Source: Cupriavidus alkaliphilus (GTDB lineage: Bacteria > Pseudomonadota > Gammaproteobacteria > Burkholderiales > Burkholderiaceae). Taken from it: a DNA stretch of 64,000 nucleotides. The first letter of the stretch is position 1. Every line of letters starts with the position of its first letter. Shown piece after piece: positions 9,464 to 19,113 of the stretch. Position numbers and translations under genes: made by a program. The notes beneath the pieces are model-generated. The model had not been told where the DNA came from. It searched no databases and worked only from the letters and a program-made list of their open reading frames with translations. The stretch spans positions 186,001 to 250,000 of the forward strand of contig NZ_FMAD01000007.1 in the NCBI RefSeq assembly GCF_900094595.1, given 5' to 3'.

Positions 9464-10204
9464 TCAGCGTTCCTGGTGCAGGTGGCCGTCGCGCAGCCGC
9501 AGCACGCGGTCGCAGCGGCCGGCGAGATCGAGGTCGTGGGTGACGATGACGAAGCTGGTGCCAAGCGTGCGCGACAGTTCCAGCATCAGGTCGTAGACGC
9601 CGCCGGCGGTGTGGTCGTCGAGATTGCCGGTGGGCTCGTCGGCGAGCACGCAGGCCGGCTGGCCCACCAGCGCGCGCGCAATGGCGACGCGCTGGCGCTC
9701 GCCGCCGGACAGTTCGCCCGGCCGGTGGCGCGAGCGCCCGCCCAGCCCGACGCGCTCCAGCATCGCCTGTGCGGCCTCGCGCGCGGCGGACTGGGTCAGG
9801 CCGCGGATGCGCAGCGGCATCGCCACGTTGTCGAGCGCGGTGAATTCCGGCAGCAGGTGGTGGAACTGGTAGACAAAGCCCAGCGAGCGGTTGCGCACCA
9901 CGTTGCGCTCGCGCTCGCGCAGCGCCGTGAAGGGCTTGCCGAGCAGCGCGACGCGGCCGGAATCGGGCTCGTCGAGCCCGCCCAGCACATGCAGCAGTGT
10001 GCTCTTGCCGGAACCGGAGGCGCCCACGATGGCCACCTTCTCGCCGGCGTTGACGCGCACGTCGACGCCGCGCAGCACATCGACGTCGAGTTCGCCCTGG
10101 CGGAAGCGCTTGGTCAGTCCCTCGGCCACCAGTACCGGAGCACCGGTGCGCGGCAGGCCCGGGGCGGGTGTGGAAGTATCGGCTTGCAGCACGGCTTCAC
10201 TCAT
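9464..10204 (-). CDS. lolD: Lipoprotein-releasing ABC transporter ATPase LolD
   Basis: This 246-residue ATPase powers extraction of outer-membrane lipoproteins from the inner membrane by the LolCDE complex. It carries Walker [10 protein letters not shown], the Q-loop region [15 protein letters not shown] characteristic of LolD, the ABC signature [15 protein letters not shown], Walker [12 protein letters not shown] and the switch THD. The first 25 residues are a Pro/Ala-rich lead-in slightly longer than in E. coli. Its start overlaps the stop of the upstream lolC/E gene by 8 bp, implying translational coupling. Confidence 0.95.
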   Translation of the reverse strand: MSEAVLQADTSTPAPGLPRTGAPVLVAEGLTKRFRQGELDVDVLRGVDVRVNAGEKVAIVGASGSGKSTLLHVLGGLDEPDSGRVALLGKPFTALRERERNVVRNRSLGFVYQFHHLLPEFTALDNVAMPLRIRGLTQSAAREAAQAMLERVGLGGRSRHRPGELSGGERQRVAIARALVGQPACVLADEPTGNLDDHTAGGVYDLMLELSRTLGTSFVIVTHDLDLAGRCDRVLRLRDGHLHQER

Positions 10205-11447
10205 AGCGCAGCGCCTCCGCCGGATTGACGCGGGCGGCGCGCCAGCTGGGATAGAGCGTGGCCAGCGTGGCCAGCACGAAGGAGATGATGCCGATGGTGG
10301 CGATGTCGTTCACGCGGGGATCGGAAGGCAGTTGGCTGATGAAATAGATGTCGCGCGGCAGGAACTGCACGTGCAGCAGCCGCTCGATGAAGGGCACGAT
10401 CACGTCGATATTGGTGGCGATCAGCGTGCCGCCGGCCACGCCCAGCAGCGTGCCGATAAAGCCGATGGCCACGCCCTGCACGATGAAGATCTTCATGATC
10501 GAGCCCGGCTGCGCGCCCATGGTGCGCAGGATGGCGATATCGGCCTGCTTGTCGGTGACGGTCATCACCAGCGTCGACACCAGGTTGAACGCGGCCACCG
10601 CGATGATCAGCGTCAGGATGATGAACATCATCCGCTTCTCGGTCTGCACCGCGGCAAACCAGTTGCGGTTCTGCTTCGACCAGTCGCGCAGGTAAAGCTC
10701 GCCCGACATGGTGCCGGCCAGTTCCTGCGCCACCAGCGGCGCGCGCTGCATGTCCTGCAGCTTCAGGCGCACCCCGGTAGGGCCGCTCAGGCGGAACAGG
10801 GTCTCGGCGTCCTGCAGGTTGACCAGCGCCAGCGCGCTGTCGAACTCGAAGTGGCCGGACGAAAACACGCCCACCACGGTGAACTGCTTGAGCCGCGGCA
10901 GCACGCCCGCCGGCGTGATGGTGCCCTGCGGCGCCAGCAGCGTGACCTTGTCGCCGACCTGGACGCCCATGGCATTGGCCAGCTCGTTGCCCAGCGCGAT
11001 GCCGAAGCTGCCCGGCACCAGCGCCGCCATGCTGCCGGCGCGGAACTGGCTGCCGACCTCGGACACATTGGGCTCCTGCGACGGCTCCACGCCGCGCAGC
11101 AGCACCCCGCGCACGGCATCGTCGCGGGTCAGCATGGCCTGCGCCGCCACGTAGGGCGCGGCACCGACCACCTCCTTGTTCTGCAGCGCCTCGGCCGCGG
11201 TCTTCTGCCAGTCCGGCAGCGCCGACGGGCCGATCACCTCGATATGCGCCAGCACCGACAGCATGCGGTCGCGCACTTCCTTCTGGAACCCGTTCATCAC
11301 CGACAGCACCACGATCAGCGCGGCCACGCCGAGCGCGATGCCCAGCATCGAGATCATCGAGATAAACGAAATGAAGGTGTTGCGGCTGGCGCGCTTGCTT
11401 GCGCGGGTATATCGCCAGCCGATCTGCCACTCGTAGGGAAATTTCAA
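10197..11447 (-). CDS. lolC: Lipoprotein-releasing transporter permease LolC/LolE
   Basis: The 416-residue inner-membrane permease has the MacB/FtsX-like layout. There is an N-terminal membrane helix ([20 protein letters not shown]), a large periplasmic domain of about 200 residues, and three C-terminal helices ending at the conserved [21 protein letters not shown] start at 11445-11447 is preferred: the family begins with [14 protein letters not shown] immediately after the first residue, AGGA sits at correct spacing, and the next ATG would cut into the first helix. Only one permease is present, so the complex is probably LolC2D2 or LolF-like with a homodimer rather than LolC plus LolE, unless the partner is elsewhere. 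Confidence 0.9.
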   Translation of the reverse strand: MKFPYEWQIGWRYTRASKRASRNTFISFISMISMLGIALGVAALIVVLSVMNGFQKEVRDRMLSVLAHIEVIGPSALPDWQKTAAEALQNKEVVGAAPYVAAQAMLTRDDAVRGVLLRGVEPSQEPNVSEVGSQFRAGSMAALVPGSFGIALGNELANAMGVQVGDKVTLLAPQGTITPAGVLPRLKQFTVVGVFSSGHFEFDSALALVNLQDAETLFRLSGPTGVRLKLQDMQRAPLVAQELAGTMSGELYLRDWSKQNRNWFAAVQTEKRMMFIILTLIIAVAAFNLVSTLVMTVTDKQADIAILRTMGAQPGSIMKIFIVQGVAIGFIGTLLGVAGGTLIATNIDVIVPFIERLLHVQFLPRDIYFISQLPSDPRVNDIATIGIISFVLATLATLYPSWRAARVNPAEALRYE

Positions 11448-11596
11448 GAGGATTCCTGTTGTTTCGGAAAAGCGCCAGTGCCCGTCGGGGCGCCGCCGAC
11501 AGCACGCAGGCCAGCCGTGGCGGGCGGCGCCACGGTCACGCCGCGGCAGCGTCCGGGACTGGCGCGAGCCAGCCGGGAGTTTACAATCTCGCCACC

Positions 11597-12727
11597 ATGA
11601 TGACGCACCTGACCCTGATTGTGCCCTTTTCCGTCCCGCCCGGCGCCGGCGACGACGGCCGCGACGACGTCGTCCCCGGCGCGCTGCTGCGGCAATTGGA
11701 GCTGCCAGCGCTCGGAAAGTTGCTGACCCGGGCCGCGCCCGGCCCGCGCGAGCGGCACGACGACCCCTTCCTGCGCAGCCTGCCGCAGGAACGCTGGCTG
11801 GCCGGCAAGGCCGGACTGGACACGGCGCAGGTGCCGCTGGCGCCCTATATGCGGCTGGCCGACAGCGCGGCCGCGGCCACGGCCACCCCGGCGGGCACCG
11901 CGGCCACCGCCGACGGCCAGTCCTGGGCCTGCCTGCAGCCGGTGCACATCCATGCCGCACGCGATCACCTGGTGCTGATGCCGCCGGGCCAGCTCGGGCT
12001 GCGGCCGCAGGAAGCCACCGCGCTGCGCGAGGCCATCGACGCGCTGCTGCAGGAATCCGGCATCGCGCTGGAGACGCCCTGCCCGCAGCGCTGGTATCTG
12101 CCCGAGGCCGTGTTCGGCCCGCTCGAAGCCACCACGCCGCTGCGCGCGGCGGGCCGCAATATCGACATCTGGATGCAGGCCGGCGCGCGCGCGCGCGACT
12201 GGCGCCGGCTGCAGAACGAAATCCAGATGACGTGGTTCGATCACCGCGTCAACCAGGCACGCGAAGCCGCCGGCGAGGTGCCGGTCAATTCGGTCTGGCT
12301 GTACGGCGGCGGCGCGTTGCAGCCGGTGCCGCGGCTGGCCGACACGGTGCTGAGCAGCGACCCCTTCCTGAGCGGCCTGGCGCTGGCCGCCGGCAGCCGC
12401 GTGCTGCCGGTGCCGGCAGGCCTGGGCGGCGCGGCCGCGCTCGAAGGCTCGGTGCTGGTCATGCTCGACAGCGCCACCGAAGCGCATATCGCCGAAGACT
12501 GGGGATTGTGGCTGGACCGCATGCACGCGCTCGATGCCGACTGGTTCGGCCCGGCCCTGACAGCGCTTGCGGCCGGCCAGATCGGCGCCATCACGCTGGT
12601 GCTGGGCGGCGAGAACCACTTTGCCGAGTTCACCGTGCGGCGCGCCGACCTGCGCAAGTTCTGGCGCGGCATGGGCCAGCGCGGCGACTGGCGCGCGCTG
12701 CTGTCAGACCTCGCCCTTGCCGCCTGA
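11597..12727 (+). CDS. RpfE/COG4255-like conserved protein
   Basis: A 376-residue cytoplasmic protein of unknown biochemical function. The body has no transmembrane segment or obvious catalytic signature. Distinctive stretches are MTWFDHRVNQAREAAG, NSVWLYGGGALQP and a C-terminal ITLVLGGENHFAEFTVRR. I associate this arrangement with the conserved proteins labelled RpfE or phosphoglycerate-mutase-like that lie directly before recJ in Xanthomonas and Burkholderiales; that link is from memory. It begins at ATG 11597 (a second ATG follows at 11600), divergent from lolC, and ends 35 bp before recJ, so it is very likely co-transcribed. No function is claimed. Confidence 0.75.
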   Translation: MMTHLTLIVPFSVPPGAGDDGRDDVVPGALLRQLELPALGKLLTRAAPGPRERHDDPFLRSLPQERWLAGKAGLDTAQVPLAPYMRLADSAAAATATPAGTAATADGQSWACLQPVHIHAARDHLVLMPPGQLGLRPQEATALREAIDALLQESGIALETPCPQRWYLPEAVFGPLEATTPLRAAGRNIDIWMQAGARARDWRRLQNEIQMTWFDHRVNQAREAAGEVPVNSVWLYGGGALQPVPRLADTVLSSDPFLSGLALAAGSRVLPVPAGLGGAAALEGSVLVMLDSATEAHIAEDWGLWLDRMHALDADWFGPALTALAAGQIGAITLVLGGENHFAEFTVRRADLRKFWRGMGQRGDWRALLSDLALAA

Positions 12728-12762
12728 AGCCAGCGCTCTCCCAACACACTGCCGCCCCGCCC

Positions 12763-14469
12763 ATGACCCGGATCGCCATCCGTCAATATTCCCCCGAACA
12801 CGCCAGCGCGCTGGCCGCCACCGGCCTGCACCCGACCCTGGCCCGCATCCTGGCCGCGCGCGGCGTAGCCCGCGCCGCCGAACTGGCCACCGACCTGCCT
12901 GAACTGGTGCCGCCCGCGGCAATGAAAGGGATCGGCCATGCCGCGACTTACCTGGCGGACGCCATCGCCGCCGGCAAGCGCCTGCTGATCGTCGCCGACT
13001 ATGACTGCGACGGCGCCACCGCCTGCGCGGTCGGCGTGCGCGGCCTGCGCATGCTGGGGGCGCGGGTGGAGTACATCGTGCCCAACCGCTTTGAGTACGG
13101 CTATGGCCTGACGCCGGAGATCGTCGCGCTGGCGGCCAGGCAGAATCCGGACGTGATCGTCACGGTCGACAACGGCATCGCCAGCGTCGACGGCGTCGCC
13201 GCGGCCAATGCGCTGGGCATCGACGTGGTGGTGACCGACCACCACCTGCCTGGTTCGGAACTGCCGCAGGCCGCGGTGATCGTCAACCCGAATCAGCCGG
13301 GCTGCGAATTCCCCAGCAAGAACCTGGCGGGCGTGGGCGTGATGTTCTACGTGCTGCTGGCCCTGCGCGCCGAGCTGCGCCGCCGCGGCGTCTACACCCA
13401 GCAGTCCCAGCCGCCGCTGCAGACGCTGCTGGACCTGGTGGCGCTGGGCACGGTGGCCGACGTGGTCAGGCTGGACACCAACAACCGCATCCTGGTGGCG
13501 CAGGGCCTGCGCCGCATGCGCGCAGGCCGCATGCAGCCCGGCGTGGCCGCGCTGTTCCGCGCCGCCGGCCGCGAGGCCGCGCGCGCCAATACCTTCGACC
13601 TGGGCTTCGGCCTCGGTCCGCGCCTGAATGCGGCCGGCCGGCTGGCCGACATGTCGCTGGGGATCGAGTGCCTGCTGACCGACGATGCCAACCGCGCCTG
13701 GGAAATCGCCCAGGAGCTGGACAGCATGAACCGCGAGCGGCGCGACATCGAGGCCGGCATGCAGCAGGAGGCGCTGCGCATCCTGGAGCAGCCCATGGCC
13801 GGGCTTGCGGGCGCGGACGCGTCGGCGCGCTATACCGTCAGCGTGTTCAACGACACCTGGCACCAGGGCGTGATCGGCATCGTCGCGTCGCGGCTGAAGG
13901 ACAAGTTCCACCGCCCCACCATCACCTTCGCGCCGGGCGACGACACCACTGTCAAGGGCTCGGGCCGCTCGATCCCGGGCTTCCACCTGCGCGATGCGCT
14001 CGACCTGGTGTCCAAGCGCCATCCCGGCATGCTGCTCAAGTTCGGCGGCCACGCCATGGCGGCGGGGCTGACCGTGCGCGCCGAGCGCTTTGCCGAATTC
14101 CAGGAAGCGTTCGAGGCGGTCGGGCGCGAATGGCTGACCGACGACCAGCTGGCGCGCGTGATCGAGACCGACGGCGATATCGAGGACCAGTGCTTCAGCC
14201 CGGAGTTCGTCACCCTGCTCGAGCAGCAGGTGTGGGGCCAGGGCTTCCCCGCGCCGACCTTCTGCGGCGAGTTCGACGTGCTGCGCCAGAGCGTGCTCAA
14301 GGGCAAGCACCTGAAGCTGCAGCTGGGGCGCGGCAGCCAGCGCTTCGACGCGATCTGGTTCAACCATGCCGACTCGCTCGGCGCCAGCGCGCAGGTGGCC
14401 TACCGGCTCGACAACAACACCTTCAACGGTGTCACCCGCGTGCAGCTGGTGATCGAGCACGCGCAGTAG
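12763..14469 (+). CDS. recJ: Single-stranded-DNA-specific exonuclease RecJ
   Basis: The 568-residue 5'-3' single-strand exonuclease acts in RecFOR recombination, mismatch repair and base excision repair. DHH-superfamily motifs are in order: VADYDCDGATA (motif I), VTVDNGIAS (II), VTDHHLPG (III, the DHH), ALGTVADVV (IV). The DHHA1 domain follows with GSGRSIPGFHLRDAL and FGGHAMAAG, then the OB-like C-terminal domain. Size is normal. The start at ATG 12763 gives MTRIAIRQY; the frame is open further upstream inside the preceding gene and was trimmed. Confidence 0.95.
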   Translation: MTRIAIRQYSPEHASALAATGLHPTLARILAARGVARAAELATDLPELVPPAAMKGIGHAATYLADAIAAGKRLLIVADYDCDGATACAVGVRGLRMLGARVEYIVPNRFEYGYGLTPEIVALAARQNPDVIVTVDNGIASVDGVAAANALGIDVVVTDHHLPGSELPQAAVIVNPNQPGCEFPSKNLAGVGVMFYVLLALRAELRRRGVYTQQSQPPLQTLLDLVALGTVADVVRLDTNNRILVAQGLRRMRAGRMQPGVAALFRAAGREAARANTFDLGFGLGPRLNAAGRLADMSLGIECLLTDDANRAWEIAQELDSMNRERRDIEAGMQQEALRILEQPMAGLAGADASARYTVSVFNDTWHQGVIGIVASRLKDKFHRPTITFAPGDDTTVKGSGRSIPGFHLRDALDLVSKRHPGMLLKFGGHAMAAGLTVRAERFAEFQEAFEAVGREWLTDDQLARVIETDGDIEDQCFSPEFVTLLEQQVWGQGFPAPTFCGEFDVLRQSVLKGKHLKLQLGRGSQRFDAIWFNHADSLGASAQVAYRLDNNTFNGVTRVQLVIEHAQ

Positions 14470-14480
14470 CGTGCCCGGAG

Positions 14481-14497
14481 GGGGCGCGGCGCGCCCC
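14481..14497. terminator. GC hairpin between convergent recJ and LysM gene
   Basis: A perfect 7-bp stem GGGGCGC/GCGCCCC with a 3-base loop sits in the 31-bp gap between two convergent stop codons. There is no T-run, so it may simply separate the two transcripts. Confidence 0.35.
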
Positions 14498-14500
14498 GGC

Positions 14501-15226
14501 TCAGCCGCGCGACGGCAGGTAGCTGGCCGGATTCACCGGCTTGCCGTTGCCGCGCACCTCGAAGTGCAGCTCGCTCGGGCTCGCGCCCATGCGGCCCACG
14601 TCCTGCCCCGCCGACACTTGCGTGCCTTCGCTGACCAGCGGCTGGTCCAGGTTGCCGTACACGGTGAGCCAGTCGTCGTTGTGCTTGACGATCACCAGCA
14701 TGCCGTAGCCGCGCAGGTTGCCGACGTGGATGGCGCGGCCGGCGGCGGCGGCGCGCACCGTGCCGTTGGCCGGCACGGCGATGCTCAGGCCCTTGCTGGC
14801 GGGCGGCGAGAACCCGGCCGTGACGCGGCCGTCGGCCGGCCATTGCAGGCGGATGCTGCTGGCCGGCGGGCGGGATGCCGCGGCACTGTCGACGCGCGGC
14901 GTATCGGTCACGGCCTGGCCGGTGCCGGTCGACGCCGTCGCGCCGCCGGCCGCGGCGCCGGGCGGCCGCACCCGGATCAGCTGCCCCACCTCGATCTGGC
15001 TGGGGCTGGTGAGGTCGCTGTTCCAGCGGGTCAGGTCGCGCACGCTGCGACGGTGCTTGCGCGCGATCGAATACAGCGTGTCGCCGCGCTCGACGCGGTA
15101 GTAGCCGTCCGGCACGGGCCCGCCCGTGGTGCCGCAGCCGGCCGTGATTGCCGTCGTCGCGGCGGCCAGCAGCAGGCCCAGCGCGCGGCGCCGGCCTGGC
15201 TCGATGTCATGTCTGGTTTTCGTCAT
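14501..15226 (-). CDS. LysM lipoprotein with degenerate LytM (M23) domain, NlpD-like
   Basis: The 241-residue envelope protein has a basic N-terminus (GRRRALGLLLAAATT), a lipobox ending AITAGC with Cys about 31, a LysM domain (YYRVERGDTLYSIARKH, about 42-90), a Pro/Ala/Thr linker, and a C-terminal LytM fold (about 120-240). All LytM zinc/catalytic positions appear substituted: KGLSIA replaces HxGxD, VYGNL replaces YGHL, and ELHFEV replaces HLHFEV. It is therefore predicted to be an NlpD/EnvC-type activator of cell-wall amidases rather than a hydrolase. It is transcribed divergently from prfB and convergently with recJ. It is a second NlpD-like protein candidate, since the usual nlpD lies with surE-pcm-rpoS. 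Confidence 0.82.
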   Translation of the reverse strand: MTKTRHDIEPGRRRALGLLLAAATTAITAGCGTTGGPVPDGYYRVERGDTLYSIARKHRRSVRDLTRWNSDLTSPSQIEVGQLIRVRPPGAAAGGATASTGTGQAVTDTPRVDSAAASRPPASSIRLQWPADGRVTAGFSPPASKGLSIAVPANGTVRAAAAGRAIHVGNLRGYGMLVIVKHNDDWLTVYGNLDQPLVSEGTQVSAGQDVGRMGASPSELHFEVRGNGKPVNPASYLPSRG

Positions 15227-15385
15227 GCGTCCCTGTTCTTGGTCTGTGCCGGGGGCGGCTTGCGACCCGTATTATCGCCGCGTGCGCCGGCCGGCACCGC
15301 CGGATAGACCGCGCGGGCGCCGTTCCGTTCGGTTTGCGGCCGCGCCGCTGCGCCCGTGAAGCCCCGATCTGCCGCGCCGATCCGC

Positions 15386-15391
15386 TATAAT
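15386..15391 (+). promoter_or_regulatory. Probable prfB -10 element
   Basis: A perfect TATAAT stands 27 bases before the prfB start codon. No good -35 hexamer is found 16-18 bases upstream, so the assignment rests on the -10 and its position. Confidence 0.45.
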
Positions 15392-15418
15392 TCGAGGTTT
15401 TCGAAGCGCAGGAACATC

Positions 15419-16523
15419 ATGGAAGCAGAACGCCTCAACGCCATCTCCGGTGCCATCTCCGATCTCCGTTCCCGGACGGAAGATCTACGGGGGTATCTTT
15501 GACTACGATGTCAAAGTAGGAAGGCTGGACGAAGTCAACGGCCTGCTGGAAGACCCCGACGTCTGGAACAACCCCAAGCGGGCCCAGGACCTCGGCAAGG
15601 AAAAGAAGATGCTCGAGGGCGTGGTCGGCGTCCTGGGCAAGCTCACCGATGACCTCGTCGGTGCCGACGAGCTGTTCGAGCTCGCCAGGGAAGAAGGCGA
15701 CGACGATACCCTCGAGTCGATCGAGGCCGACGTCAAGGGCTTCGAGGCGGTGGTGGCGGACATGGAATTCCGCCGCATGTTCGCCGGCGAGATGGACCAG
15801 GCCAACGCCTTTATCGACATCCAGGCCGGCGCCGGCGGCACCGAAGCGTGCGACTGGGCCTCGATGCTGCTGCGCCAGTACCTGAAGTACTGCGAGCGCA
15901 AGGGCTTCAAGGCCGAGGTGCTGGAAGAGTCCGAAGGCGACGTCGCCGGCATCAAGAGCGCGACCATCAAGATCGAGGGCGAATACGCCTTCGGCTACCT
16001 GCGTACCGAAACCGGCGTGCACCGCCTGGTGCGCAAGTCGCCGTTCGATTCGTCGGGCGGGCGCCATACCTCGTTCTCGTCGGTGTTCGTCTACCCCGAG
16101 GTGGACGATTCGTTCGAGGTCGAGATCAACCCGGCGGACCTGCGCGTGGACACCTACCGCGCCTCAGGCGCGGGCGGCCAGCACATCAACAAGACCGATT
16201 CGGCCGTGCGTATCACGCACATCCCGACCGGGATCGTGGTGCAGTGCCAGAACGACCGCTCGCAGCACCGCAACCGCGCCGAAGCCATGTCGATGCTGAA
16301 GTCGCGCCTGTACGAGCACGAGATGCGCAAGCGCCAGGCCGAGGCCGACAAGCTCGAGGCCGGCAAGACCGACGTGGGCTGGGGCCACCAGATCCGCTCC
16401 TACGTGCTGGACCAGAGCCGCATCAAGGACCTGCGCACCAACGTGGAAATGTCCAACACCCAGAAGGTGCTGGACGGCGACCTGGACCCGTTCATCGAGG
16501 CCAGCCTCAAGCAGGGACTCTGA
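15419..16523 (+). CDS. prfB: Peptide chain release factor 2 (programmed +1 frameshift)
   Basis: Expression needs a frameshift: the zero frame runs from ATG 15419 for 27 codons to an in-frame TGA at 15500-15502, and decoding continues one base later at GAC 15501. The joined product (15419-15499 plus 15501-16523) is 367 residues, close to E. coli RF2. It carries the tripeptide anticodon SPF ([16 protein letters not shown]) and the peptidyl-hydrolysis GGQ ([19 protein letters not shown]). RF2 reads UGA and UAA; low RF2 favours the shift, giving autoregulation. An annotation starting at ATG 15450 would give a false N-terminus (MPSPISV...). It is divergent from the LysM gene. Confidence 0.97.
15488..15503 (+). 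promoter_or_regulatory. prfB +1 frameshift signal
   Basis: The bases CGGGGGTATCTTTGAC form the RF2 recoding site: slippery CTT, stop TGA, then C (poor termination context), with the purine-rich internal Shine-Dalgarno-like GGGGG just upstream. E. coli has AGGGGG at that position; here the first base is C, so the stimulatory pairing with 16S rRNA may be slightly weaker. Confidence 0.95.
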
Positions 16524-16623
16524 GACCGTACCCGCCGCCGGCCGGCGGCGGCACAGCAACCCATCCATCGCTGTACCGCCGCCCGCGCCTTGCCGGCACG
16601 ACGGCCTTTCCGACCGGGGCACC

Positions 16624-17382
16624 ATGAGCGAAGCCAATCACCTGTACATCATCACCGGCGCCTCGCGCGGGCTGGGCGCGGCACTGACCAACGCCCTGCT
16701 CGTGCCGGGCAACCGCCTGATCTGCGTGGCGCGCAGCCGCAACACCGAGCTCGAACGCATCGCCACGCTCAGCGGCGTGCCGGTGGCCTGGCACCTGCAG
16801 GACCTGGCGCAGGCCGGCCCCGCCGCCACCTGGCTCGCCAGCGTGCTCGACACGCTCGACCTGCCGCCGACCAGCGCCACGCTGATCCTGAACGCCGGCG
16901 TGGTCGAGCCGATCGGGCCGGTCGCGGCGCTGCAGGAAAAATCGCTGGTGCCGCACCTGCTGACCAACCTGGCGGCGCCGATGACCATGACCGCGGCGTT
17001 CCTGGAGCGCACCGAGAAGTTCGGCTGCCCGCGCAAGGTGCTGGCGATCTCCTCCGGCGCGGCACGGCGCCCGATCGAAGGCTGGAGCGCCTACTGCGCC
17101 GGCAAGGCCGGGCTCGACATGTTCATGCGCTCGGTCAATGCCGAATACGCCCAGGCCGAGGCGCCGCGCACCGTGCGCGCGGTGGCGCTGGCACCCGGCG
17201 TGATCGATACCGGCATGCAGGCCACCATCCGCAATGCCGATTTTGCCCAGGTGCAGCGCTTCCGCGAGCTCAAGGCCAACCAGCAGCTCGCCTCGGCCGA
17301 GGAAACCGCCGGCCGCATCGTCGCCTACCTGCACCGCCCGGATTTCGGCACCACCGAGCTGGACGATCTCCGCAACTACTGA
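16624..17382 (+). CDS. Short-chain dehydrogenase/reductase
   Basis: This 252-residue classical SDR has the cofactor motif TGASRGLG at residues 11-18, LILNAGV for the adenine-pocket NAG, catalytic Ser in LAISSGAARRPIEGW, and YCAGK (Tyr-x3-Lys). PGVIDTGM follows the nicotinamide-side strand. The loop after strand 2 (VARSRN) suggests NADP(H). The overall pattern is close to sepiapterin/benzil-reductase-type SDRs (YueD-like), but the substrate cannot be read from sequence. It starts with ATG 16624 after GGGG, 100 bp downstream of prfB and 48 bp upstream of lysS, so it is probably read through from the prfB promoter. Confidence 0.88.
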   Translation: MSEANHLYIITGASRGLGAALTNALLVPGNRLICVARSRNTELERIATLSGVPVAWHLQDLAQAGPAATWLASVLDTLDLPPTSATLILNAGVVEPIGPVAALQEKSLVPHLLTNLAAPMTMTAAFLERTEKFGCPRKVLAISSGAARRPIEGWSAYCAGKAGLDMFMRSVNAEYAQAEAPRTVRAVALAPGVIDTGMQATIRNADFAQVQRFRELKANQQLASAEETAGRIVAYLHRPDFGTTELDDLRNY

Positions 17383-17430
17383 AGCCATACTGAACCCGCG
17401 CGCTGCCCGGCGCGCGACCGACACGACATC

Positions 17431-18987
17431 ATGACCGAACCGAACCGCGCCCAGGCCCAGGCGCAGAACAAGGCCGCCGCCGCCGACACGCCCGCCGTCG
17501 ACGAAAACAAGATCATCGCGGAGCGGCGCGAGAAACTGGCCGCGCTGCGCCAGCAAGGCGTGGCCTTCCCCAACGATTTCCGCCCCACCCACCAGGCCGC
17601 CGCGCTGCAGGCGCAGTACGCCGACACCGAACAGGCCACGCTCGAGGCCGCGCCGGTCGAGGTCGCCATCGCCGGGCGCATGATGCTCAAGCGCGTGATG
17701 GGCAAGGCCAGCTTCGCCACGGTGCAGGACGGCAGCGGCCAGATCCAGTTCTACATCACCCGCGACAAGGTCGGCGAAGAGGTCTACGCCGCCTTCAAGC
17801 ACTGGGACCTGGGCGACATCATCAGCGCCCGCGGCGAGCTGTTCCGCACCAACAAGGGCGAGCTGTCGGTGCAGGTGCGCGAGCTGCGCCTGCTGTCCAA
17901 GTCGCTGCGCCCGCTGCCGGACAAGTTCCACGGCCTGGCCGACCAGGAAATGAAGTATCGCCAGCGCTATGTCGACCTGATCGTGTCGCCGGAAACGCGC
18001 AACACCTTCCGCGCGCGCACCGACGCGATCTCGTCGCTGCGCCGCCATATGGCCGATGCCGGCTTCATGGAAGTGGAAACGCCGATGCTGCACCCGATCC
18101 CCGGCGGCGCCGCGGCCAAGCCCTTCATCACGCACCACAATGCGCTGGACATGCAGATGTTCCTGCGCATCGCCCCCGAGCTGTACCTGAAGCGCCTGAT
18201 CGTCGGCGGCTTCGAGCGCGTGTTCGAGATCAACCGCAACTTCCGCAACGAGGGGGTGAGCCCGCGCCACAATCCCGAGTTCACCATGATGGAGTTCTAC
18301 GCGGCGTACACCGACTACCGCTGGCTGATGGACTTCACCGAGGACCTGATCCGCAAGGCCGCGATCGACGCGCGCGGCAGCGCGGTGCTGACCTACCAGG
18401 ACCGCGAGCTGGACCTGTCGAAGCCGTTCCACCGCCTCACCATCTGCCAGGCGATCCAGAAGTTCGCGCCGCAGTACACCGACGCGCAGCTGGCCGATGC
18501 CGAATTCCTGCGCACCGAACTGAAGAAGTTCGGCGTCAACACCAACGCGCCGCAGTTCCTCAATGCCGGCCTGGGCACGCTGCAGCTGGTGCTGTTCGAG
18601 GAAACCGCCGAGAGCCAGCTGTGGGAGCCGACCTTTATCGTCGACTACCCGGTCGAGGTCTCGCCGCTGGCGCGCGCGTCGGACACGGTGCCGGGCATCA
18701 CCGAGCGCTTCGAACTGTTCATCACCGGCCGCGAGATCGCCAACGGCTTCTCGGAGCTGAATGATGCCGAAGACCAGGCCGACCGCTTCCGCAAGCAGGT
18801 CGAGCAGAAGGACGCCGGCGACGAGGAAGCGATGTACTTCGACGCCGACTATATCCGCGCGCTGGAATATGGCATGCCGCCGACGGGCGGCTGCGGCATC
18901 GGCATCGACCGGCTGGTGATGCTGCTGACGGACAGCCCGAATATCCGTGACGTGATCTTGTTCCCGCACCTGCGGCGGGAGGACTGA
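17431..18987 (+). CDS. lysS: Lysyl-tRNA synthetase, class II
   Basis: The 518-residue enzyme charges tRNA-Lys with lysine. An N-terminal Ala/Gln-rich extension of about 40 residues precedes an OB-fold anticodon-binding domain (about 75-170). The class II catalytic core has motif 1 ([20 protein letters not shown]), motif 2 ([20 protein letters not shown]) and motif 3 ([14 protein letters not shown]). The prfB-lysS pairing is a conserved proteobacterial arrangement, here with an SDR in between. It ends just before a palindromic repeat and a strong bidirectional terminator. Confidence 0.97.
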   Translation: MTEPNRAQAQAQNKAAAADTPAVDENKIIAERREKLAALRQQGVAFPNDFRPTHQAAALQAQYADTEQATLEAAPVEVAIAGRMMLKRVMGKASFATVQDGSGQIQFYITRDKVGEEVYAAFKHWDLGDIISARGELFRTNKGELSVQVRELRLLSKSLRPLPDKFHGLADQEMKYRQRYVDLIVSPETRNTFRARTDAISSLRRHMADAGFMEVETPMLHPIPGGAAAKPFITHHNALDMQMFLRIAPELYLKRLIVGGFERVFEINRNFRNEGVSPRHNPEFTMMEFYAAYTDYRWLMDFTEDLIRKAAIDARGSAVLTYQDRELDLSKPFHRLTICQAIQKFAPQYTDAQLADAEFLRTELKKFGVNTNAPQFLNAGLGTLQLVLFEETAESQLWEPTFIVDYPVEVSPLARASDTVPGITERFELFITGREIANGFSELNDAEDQADRFRKQVEQKDAGDEEAMYFDADYIRALEYGMPPTGGCGIGIDRLVMLLTDSPNIRDVILFPHLRRED

Positions 18988-18990
18988 TGC

Positions 18991-19027
18991 TTTGCTTCCC
19001 TCTCCCGCGCGCGGGAGAGGGAGCAAA
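18991..19027. repeat. REP-like intergenic palindrome, copy 1
   Basis: The arms TTTGCT-T-CCCTCTCCCGC (18991-19008) and its complement (19011-19027) form a 17-bp stem with one bulged T and a 2-base loop. The core CCCTCTCCCGC/GCGGGAGAGGG recurs at 63861-63884 after tldD. Position directly after a stop codon and recurrence in the window suggest a dispersed REP-type element. Confidence 0.75.
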
Positions 19028-19060
19028 CCCGCAGGCGATCAGGCCTGCGTCGCAGCACCA

Positions 19061-19095
19061 AAGCAAAAGGCCGGCATCGAGCCGGCCTTTTGCTT
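19061..19095. terminator. Bidirectional terminator between lysS and iscX
   Basis: A perfect 15-bp stem, AAGCAAAAGGCCGGC with its complement, and a 5-base loop (ATCGA). The A/T flanks give a T-rich tail on either strand. It serves convergent lysS and the isc operon, whose last stop is at 19114. Confidence 0.88.
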
Positions 19096-19113
19096 ATTCC
19101 TGACGCCAGGAAT

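Noticed and set aside
15450..16523. prfB as a simple 357-residue gene starting at ATG 15450
   Set aside because: The upstream zero frame and the CTT-TGA-C slippery site show a programmed frameshift; the conserved RF2 N-terminus lies in the other frame.
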